Shown here piece after piece: positions 59,701 to 64,000 of a stretch of DNA of 64,000 nt (position 1 is the first letter of the stretch; every line of letters begins with the position of its first letter). Made by a program: the position numbers and the translations under genes. Source of the DNA: GCA-2746795 sp964643965 (GTDB lineage Bacteria; Chloroflexota; Anaerolineae; Promineifilales; Promineifilaceae); NCBI GenBank assembly GCA_964643965.1, contig CAZXVH010000004.1:1-64000 (forward strand). The letters run 5' to 3'. The notes under the pieces were generated by a model that did not search any database, was not told the origin of the DNA, and saw only the letters and a program-made list of their open reading frames with translations.

Positions 59701-60675
59701 ATGGTCATTACCGCACCGTCAATCGCTCGGCCCGGAAACGGGCCACGACCCATCAATATGAACAAAGATATCCCCCAGATAATGGCGCTGCTGCGCCTTA
59801 CCTTTGGGGAATCTTTGGATGCGGATGGTCGCCGTATTTTAAAAGGGCAAACGGCGATTGGGGGACAGCCGGCTTTGTTGTGGCGCTTAAACCCCATGGC
59901 CAACCGTTTGGCGTTGGGGTATGTGTGGGAGTATAACGGCCGTCTTGTGGGCAATGTGACGCTGTTAACTACCAAAATGCGGGAACGGTATCTCATCGTC
60001 AATGTGGCCGTTCATCCCGATTTTCGGCGGCAAGGCATCGCCCGGCTGCTGATGAATGCCGCGTTGGGCCAGGTGCGCCAGCGTCGGGGGCGCGAGATTC
60101 TGCTCCAGGTGGATAAGGATAACGACTCCGCCATTCATTTATACAGCACGTTGGGGTATCAGAATTTGGGCAGCATGACCACCTGGATGGCTTCGGCCGG
60201 CCGTATCCACGCCATAGAAGATGCGTCCCCCACACCCATTCGTGAACTGGATAGCAGCGAAAGCCAGGCGGCGTACAAACTCGATGTCCTGGCCCTGCGC
60301 CCAGACTTGAATTGGCCGGAACCGGTACCGCCAGACGCCTACCAGTTCGGCTTATGGCGGCAGTTCTCCAATTTTATCAACGGCCGTCGCGCAGAGATAT
60401 GGGTGACGACAAACGGCCGTTCGTTAACCGGTTCCGCCGCTTTATGGAGTGAATGGGGGCGCACACACCAACTGACCTTACGGGTGCATCCCCATTGGCA
60501 GGGAGAAGTGGAACGGCCGTTACTCGCCAAAATCACCCGACGGCTGCCTTACCTGCCCCGGCGCAACGTCCGCATTGATCACCCGGATGCCGATGAACCC
60601 ACTACTGAATTACTACAGGCTGCCAATTTCAAACCCCGGCGCACCCTCACCCATATGCGCCTGGATATAACCTGA
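59701..60675 (+). CDS. GNAT family N-acetyltransferase, possibly double-domain
   Basis: 324 residues. The first half is a GNAT domain with VAVHPDFRRQGIARLLMNAAL (acetyl-CoA binding) and DNDSAIHLYSTLGYQ. The second half (about 165-324) looks like a diverged second GNAT copy (LRVHPHWQGEVERPLLAKI and LLQAANFKPRRTLTHM). No ribosome site is evident at ATG 59701; ATG 59758 is a less likely alternative as it would cut the fold. It is between the SHOCT-like genes with only 13 bases to the next, so likely co-transcribed. Substrate unknown. Confidence 0.82.
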   Translation: MVITAPSIARPGNGPRPINMNKDIPQIMALLRLTFGESLDADGRRILKGQTAIGGQPALLWRLNPMANRLALGYVWEYNGRLVGNVTLLTTKMRERYLIVNVAVHPDFRRQGIARLLMNAALGQVRQRRGREILLQVDKDNDSAIHLYSTLGYQNLGSMTTWMASAGRIHAIEDASPTPIRELDSSESQAAYKLDVLALRPDLNWPEPVPPDAYQFGLWRQFSNFINGRRAEIWVTTNGRSLTGSAALWSEWGRTHQLTLRVHPHWQGEVERPLLAKITRRLPYLPRRNVRIDHPDADEPTTELLQAANFKPRRTLTHMRLDIT

Positions 60676-60688
60676 CAAGGAGCAACCC

Positions 60689-61069
60689 ATGGCCAGCACA
60701 GAAGAACGTATGCAAATCCTGAAAATGATAGAAGAAGGCAAAATAACAGCCACAGAAGGGGCTGAACTGCTTCGCGCCCTGGATCAAGAAAGCCAAAATC
60801 CCCGAAACGAACCTTTAAAAGGGGCCAGTTCTCCCCGCTGGTTCCGGGTGCGCGTCACCGATATGCGCAGTGGGCGCAACAAAGTTAACGTCAACATCCC
60901 TATGGGGCTGGTCAATGTGGGCATCAAAATGGGCGCCCGCTTTGCCCCGGATATGGAAGGGGGCGAGTATGAGCAGATTATGACCGCCATCAAGAGCGGC
61001 CAACAAGGCAAAGTAATGGATGTCACCGACGACGAAAGCGGTGAGCGCGTCGAGATATTTGTAGAATAA
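60689..61069 (+). CDS. SHOCT-like domain protein, copy 2
   Basis: 126 residues. Same design as copy 1 (57744): helical motif QILKMIEEGKITATEGAELL, then RWFRVRVTDMRSGRNKVNV, NIPMGLVNVGIKMGARFAP and a C-terminal VMDVTDDESGERVEIFVE. AAGGAG precedes ATG 60689. A terminator follows. Both copies in one operon with DUF2089 and DUF4097 suggest they form mixed complexes through their motifs. Confidence 0.78.
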   Translation: MASTEERMQILKMIEEGKITATEGAELLRALDQESQNPRNEPLKGASSPRWFRVRVTDMRSGRNKVNVNIPMGLVNVGIKMGARFAPDMEGGEYEQIMTAIKSGQQGKVMDVTDDESGERVEIFVE

Positions 61070-61081
61070 TCCACAAAAAAG

Positions 61082-61105
61082 CCCGGCTCATCACCGGGTT
61101 TTCTT
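61082..61105. terminator. Bidirectional terminator between module and aspS
   Basis: AAAAAAG, CCCGG-CTCATCA-CCGGG, TTTTCTT. Works for both convergent units. The heptamer array starts right after. Confidence 0.8.
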
Positions 61106-61146
61106 ACTGTTCACTGTTCACTGAAAACTGTTCACTGAAAACTGTC
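61106..61146. repeat. Heptamer array ACTGTTC
   Basis: Units ACTGTTC, ACTGTTC, ACTGAAA, ACTGTTC, ACTGAAA, ACTGTCC in front of the aspS stop. Confidence 0.75.
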
Positions 61147-61148
61147 CC

Positions 61149-62921
61149 CTATTCCTTCTTCACCACGGCAATATTCAACTCCGCCAACTGCTTGGGCGCC
61201 ACTTCTGAAGGCGAATCTGACATCAGGTCGGTAGCCTGCGCCGTTTTGGGGAAGGCCATCACCTCACGGATATTCGGTTCACCAGCCATGAGGGCCACCA
61301 GGCGGTCGATGCCGGGGGCAATGCCCCCGTGCGGCGGCGCGCCATATTCAAACGCCTCCAGCATATGGCCGAACTGCTCCTGCGCTTCTGCCATAGAGAA
61401 GCCGATGAGTTCCATGATTTTGCGTTGTAACGGCCGTTCATGAATTCTGATACTGCCGCCCGCCACCTCAAAGCCATTACATACCAGATCATACTGTTCG
61501 CTCAACACCTCGCCCGGAGCCGTCTCCAGCAGCGGGATATGTTCTCGCTTCGGCGCGGTAAACATATGATGGCTGGGCGCATAATGCCCATCTTCCAACC
61601 CTTCCTCAAACAGCGGAAAATCCACCACCCAACAAAAGGCCAGCGAATTCGTATTCTTTAAACCGAGCCGGCCGCCCATTTCATCACGCAGCGCCCCCAA
61701 AACAGCATATACCACCTGCTTTACATCGCTGGCAAAGAGCAGCAAATCGCCGGGTTTGGCGTCCAGCCGCTCCGTAATGGCAATCAGTTGATCCACCGTG
61801 AAGAATTTGGTGATAAACCCCTTCAGTTCACCCGTATCCGGCAGCAGCGCCATGGTGGCCAACCCTTTGGCGCCATTGGCCTGGGCAATCTCTTCTAACT
61901 CGCCCACTTCCTTGCGGCTGTACCGGCCCGCCCCCGGCACACAAATCGCCTTCACCGGATTCCCGGCCGCCACATTCTCGGCAAACACCTTAAAGGCGCT
62001 TTTACCGGCAATATCAGAAATATCAACCAGTTCCAGGCCAAACCGGATATCCGGCCGATCTGTGCCAAAACGTTCCAGCGCCTCCTGGTAGCTTAAACGG
62101 GGAAACGGCTCATAGGCCAATGGTACCAGGCTGGTATGTTTTACCAGACCAATCATCAACGCTTCAATCAAATCCAGGATGTCGTCCCGCTCGGCAAAGC
62201 TCATTTCCAGGTCAAGCTGCGTAAACTCCGGCTGCCGGTCGGCGCGTAAATCTTCATCGCGGAAGCAGCGGGCAATCTGGAAATAGCGCTCATAACCGGC
62301 CACCATAAGCAGCTGCTTCAACTGTTGCGGACTTTGCGGCAGGGCATAAAATTTGCCGGGATGGACGCGGCTGGGAACCAGATAATCGCGCGCTCCTTCC
62401 GGCGTGGATTTAAAGAGAATAGGCGTTTCCACCTCAATGAAGCCTCGTTCATCCAAAAAATCTCGGATGAATTTGATGGCGCGGTGGCGAATTATCAAAT
62501 TGCGCTGCATCTTCTCGCGCCGCAAATCGAGATAGCGGTATTTCAGGCGCAAGGTTTCATCCGTCACGTCATCGCGATCAATCATAAAAGGCGGCACTTT
62601 TGAGGGATTGAGCACCTTAAACTGGTCAACATATATTTCAATGTCGCCGGTCGGCAAATCAGGGTTATTCATGCCCTCCGGCCGTCGCGCCACCTTACCC
62701 GTTACTTGCAAAACATATTCCCGGCTGACCTGCGCGGCCGTGGCAAAAGCGCCTGGATTTTCACCGGCATTGATGACCACCTGGGTTTTCCCATCCCGGT
62801 CGCGCAGGTCAATGAAAATAACGCCGCCCATATCTCGGGTGCGATTGACCCACCCGGCCAGCGTCACCACTTGTCCAATATGATCGGCGCGTAACTCGCC
62901 GCAAGAATGCGTTTTTAGCAT
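61149..62921 (-). CDS. aspS: Aspartyl-tRNA synthetase
   Basis: 590 residues, class II synthetase of bacterial type. The N-terminal OB-fold (HIGQVVTLAGWVNRTRDMG), motif 1 region, motif 2 (CFRDEDLRADRQPEFTQLD) and motif 3 (GIAPGIDRLVAL) are clear, plus the bacterial GAD insertion. ATG 62921 follows GAGGAAGG at 6 bases; a frame to 62951 starts in the leader hairpin. Whether it also charges tRNA-Asn (non-discriminating type) cannot be judged here. Promoter and leader hairpin lie upstream. Confidence 0.96.
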   Translation of the reverse strand: MLKTHSCGELRADHIGQVVTLAGWVNRTRDMGGVIFIDLRDRDGKTQVVINAGENPGAFATAAQVSREYVLQVTGKVARRPEGMNNPDLPTGDIEIYVDQFKVLNPSKVPPFMIDRDDVTDETLRLKYRYLDLRREKMQRNLIIRHRAIKFIRDFLDERGFIEVETPILFKSTPEGARDYLVPSRVHPGKFYALPQSPQQLKQLLMVAGYERYFQIARCFRDEDLRADRQPEFTQLDLEMSFAERDDILDLIEALMIGLVKHTSLVPLAYEPFPRLSYQEALERFGTDRPDIRFGLELVDISDIAGKSAFKVFAENVAAGNPVKAICVPGAGRYSRKEVGELEEIAQANGAKGLATMALLPDTGELKGFITKFFTVDQLIAITERLDAKPGDLLLFASDVKQVVYAVLGALRDEMGGRLGLKNTNSLAFCWVVDFPLFEEGLEDGHYAPSHHMFTAPKREHIPLLETAPGEVLSEQYDLVCNGFEVAGGSIRIHERPLQRKIMELIGFSMAEAQEQFGHMLEAFEYGAPPHGGIAPGIDRLVALMAGEPNIREVMAFPKTAQATDLMSDSPSEVAPKQLAELNIAVVKKE

Positions 62922-62943
62922 AATTTCCTTCCTCACAAATAAA

Positions 62944-62963
62944 GGGCGCACCTAAATGCACCC
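62944..62963 (-). promoter_or_regulatory. Leader hairpin before aspS
   Basis: On the minus strand GGGTGCA-TTTAGG-TGCGCCC, followed by TTTATTT, about 20 bases before the ribosome site. It resembles a terminator and may attenuate aspS. No T-box antiterminator motif is present. Confidence 0.6.
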
Positions 62964-62982
62964 TAATAAAATAGCGACGCGC

Positions 62983-63011
62983 ATTTTATCATGGGCCTCA
63001 GGGGGACACAA
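62983..63011 (-). promoter_or_regulatory. Promoter of aspS
   Basis: Minus strand TTGTGT (63011-63006), 17-base spacer, TAAAAT (62988-62983), with TGA just before the -10 (extended -10). Confidence 0.6.
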
Positions 63012-63328
63012 GGATATAAAGTTGCAAGTGGCGAGTAAAGGGTTTCCTCACGGGCAAAGAGCTATATTTCTTGCCAGTGTAAGGCCAATGTTAACTTGAA
63101 AGGGTAAAAATAAAGGGTGACAATTTTCGCCTCCTTCAAAAACCGGCAGCCCTGCCAATTTTGGTTTTCTGCCGCCAACGCCACTGATTAAAAATTTGTG
63201 GCTGAGACAATAAACATGCTGTTGCGCTTTAATTTTTTAATATTGTTTTATGTCCTGGAGGGCCTGTTTTAATGCGTTTTTTTCAGCCGATGAATTCATT
63301 CATTGGCTTTTTAGAGGTTTTGGGAGAT

Positions 63329-64000
63329 ATGATGATTTATAAGCACTCATCCACATCATGCAAACGAACGGGTTTGTCATGCGGCGCTCTCGTTTTTGGT
63401 TTGCTGCTCCTGGTGGCCTGCGGCGGCGCAGCTAAACCCTCGGACTCGAATCTTACGCCGACAAGCGCCATCATGACGGAATCCACTGCACTCGCCGAAC
63501 CCGTTCAAGTGGAGATACCGCAGGGATTCAACAACCCTACCCCTCAGGAGGCCGACCCAATTACGCCTGAAGATCGCCTTGACATAACCCCAAACGGCAT
63601 TATCATCGATTTGGCTGCTCCTGAACGGCCGTTTGATAAGCGACTTCTGGGCAGCAATGTACCTGCCTGGCTAAACAGCCAAATCGTGGAAAACGAGAGC
63701 TTCCTGGCCCGCACCCAGGCGGCTGGGATAACGCTGCTGCGCATTCCAGGCGGCAGTTGGTCTAATTATTATGAATGGCTGCCTTGTGAACAGGAAGGCA
63801 TATGTCCCTGGGATTGGGGCGTTTTGCGGCCTACCGACTTCATCAACTTGATCTACAACAGCGGGCTGGAAGCGATGTATACCATCAACATGAACGGCAC
63901 AGCTCAGGAAGCGGCCGCCTTGGTCGCCTTTTTTAACGGTTCTGTAGAGGATGACAGCGTGATTGGCGTCGATGTCTTGGGTCGTGATTGGGGGCAGGTG
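63329..64000 (+). CDS. Lipoprotein glycosidase-like protein (5' part, runs off the window)
   Basis: At least 224 residues, open to the edge. A signal peptide with lipobox (LLLLVAC at about residue 30) and a Ser/Thr-rich linker precede a domain beginning IIIDLAAPERPFDKRLLGSN and continuing LRIPGGSWSNYYEW. Such LLGSN and LRxPGG blocks are typical of clan GH-A enzymes (GH39, GH51 or GH79-like) that cut plant or other extracellular polysaccharides. ATG 63329 or 63332 follows GGGAG; ATG 63290 is in frame upstream. The spacer 63012-63328 shows nothing further that I can name. Confidence 0.6.
   Translation, partial: MMIYKHSSTSCKRTGLSCGALVFGLLLLVACGGAAKPSDSNLTPTSAIMTESTALAEPVQVEIPQGFNNPTPQEADPITPEDRLDITPNGIIIDLAAPERPFDKRLLGSNVPAWLNSQIVENESFLARTQAAGITLLRIPGGSWSNYYEWLPCEQEGICPWDWGVLRPTDFINLIYNSGLEAMYTINMNGTAQEAAALVAFFNGSVEDDSVIGVDVLGRDWGQV

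Larger units (their letters stand above)
1..64000. repeat. Dispersed palindrome ACGGCCGT (highly iterated)
   Basis: The 8-mer ACGGCCGT, usually inside AACGGCCGTT, recurs throughout the window on both coding orientations and in spacers. I counted about 90 copies by eye, roughly one per 700 bases, against one or two expected. Examples lie near 2565, 3370, 5045, 13080, 26630, 40437, 51430 and 60415. Inside genes it is read in more than one frame, giving Thr-Ala-Val, Asn-Gly-Arg or Glu-Arg-Pro. It behaves like the HIP1 octamer of cyanobacteria. Function is unknown. Confidence 0.9.

Noticed and set aside
62937..62970. T-box riboswitch upstream of aspS
   Set aside because: AGGGTGC resembles the T-box core in part, but the GGNACCGCG continuation, the specifier stem and the needed length are missing.
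1..64000. CRISPR arrays, tRNA or rRNA genes, prophage or intact insertion sequences
   Set aside because: The tandem arrays have units of 7-8 bases without spacers, so they are not CRISPR. I found no tRNA T-loop patterns, no rRNA and no intact transposase. The TnpA-like domain at 14414 is degenerate and fused.

Overview
The window looks like chromosomal DNA from a Chloroflexota bacterium (an Anaerolineae- or Ardenticatenia-like, Gram-negative-style heterotroph), taken from a draft or metagenome scaffold. That assignment is inference: it rests on the style of the proteins (extended L31, TIGR03936 protein, DUF2089 and SHOCT-like proteins, secreted M6-like proteases, AglEFG-type sugar import), on moderate GC, and on two N-gaps (33182-33281 and 46908-46917). 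Gene density is high, almost everything is housekeeping or saccharide metabolism, and I see no prophage, CRISPR array, tRNA or rRNA. The most striking global property is a palindrome, ACGGCCGT (mostly extended to AACGGCCGTT), which I counted by eye about 90 times, where chance predicts one or two.

Layout: 143-1483 GH1 beta-glucosidase. 1687-4083 yebC, ruvC, ruvA and a SnoaL-like protein on +, closed by a terminator at 4179. 4273-11754 is the translation/transcription operon on -, nusA-ylxR-infB-rbfA-nrnA-truB-ribF, with its promoter at 11923-11952; rimP is not at its usual place. 12085-13906 hom and cysH (-), preceded by a strong promoter, an 18-codon leader ORF and a UUCG-loop terminator. 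14414-18022 a receiver-like protein fused to a degenerate IS200-type fold, and a surface nuclease. 18152-19378 small membrane proteins including a GerW-like one. 19423-23559 two secreted M6-like metalloproteases. 23775-25816 fabH and a CcmC-like membrane protein. 25935-30159 (-) CCA-adding enzyme, hpt, tdk, then rpmE (with an RNA polymerase alpha-CTD-like tail), rpmA, rplU. 30361-30688 is a decayed Rpn/DUF4351 gene. 30760-34607 holds a phosphodiester glycosidase, a TIGR03936 protein, a LysM/M23 lipoprotein broken by a gap, and a HIT protein.

34733-39464 carries two tandem 792-residue PEP/pyruvate-binding proteins. 39597-42644 has an A-type Fe-S carrier, a DUF2203 protein, citrate synthase and folE. 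42813-53655 is an alpha-glucoside or disaccharide locus: LacI regulator with its own operator, a substrate-binding lipoprotein made of two nearly identical fused domains, two permeases, trehalose synthase, a methyltransferase and an amylosucrase-like GH13. 53794-56994 encodes a large secreted protein. 57303-61069 is a DUF2089 / SHOCT-like / DUF4097 / GNAT / SHOCT-like module in which four of five proteins share one short helical motif, resembling the LiaX/YvlB envelope-stress proteins. 61149-62921 aspS (-), and a lipoprotein glycosidase-like gene runs off the right edge.

Intergenic DNA is unusual. Several spacers consist of short tandem 'words' (8-mers TAGTCGRR, 7-mers GRACAGT and others), a MITE-like element with inverted ends occurs at least three times, and a 33-bp hairpin family sits at gene ends. 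Several - strand operons (hom-cysH, rplU-rpmA-rpmE, aspS) have a recognisable sigma70 promoter followed by a terminator-like hairpin in the leader, so transcription attenuation may be common here.
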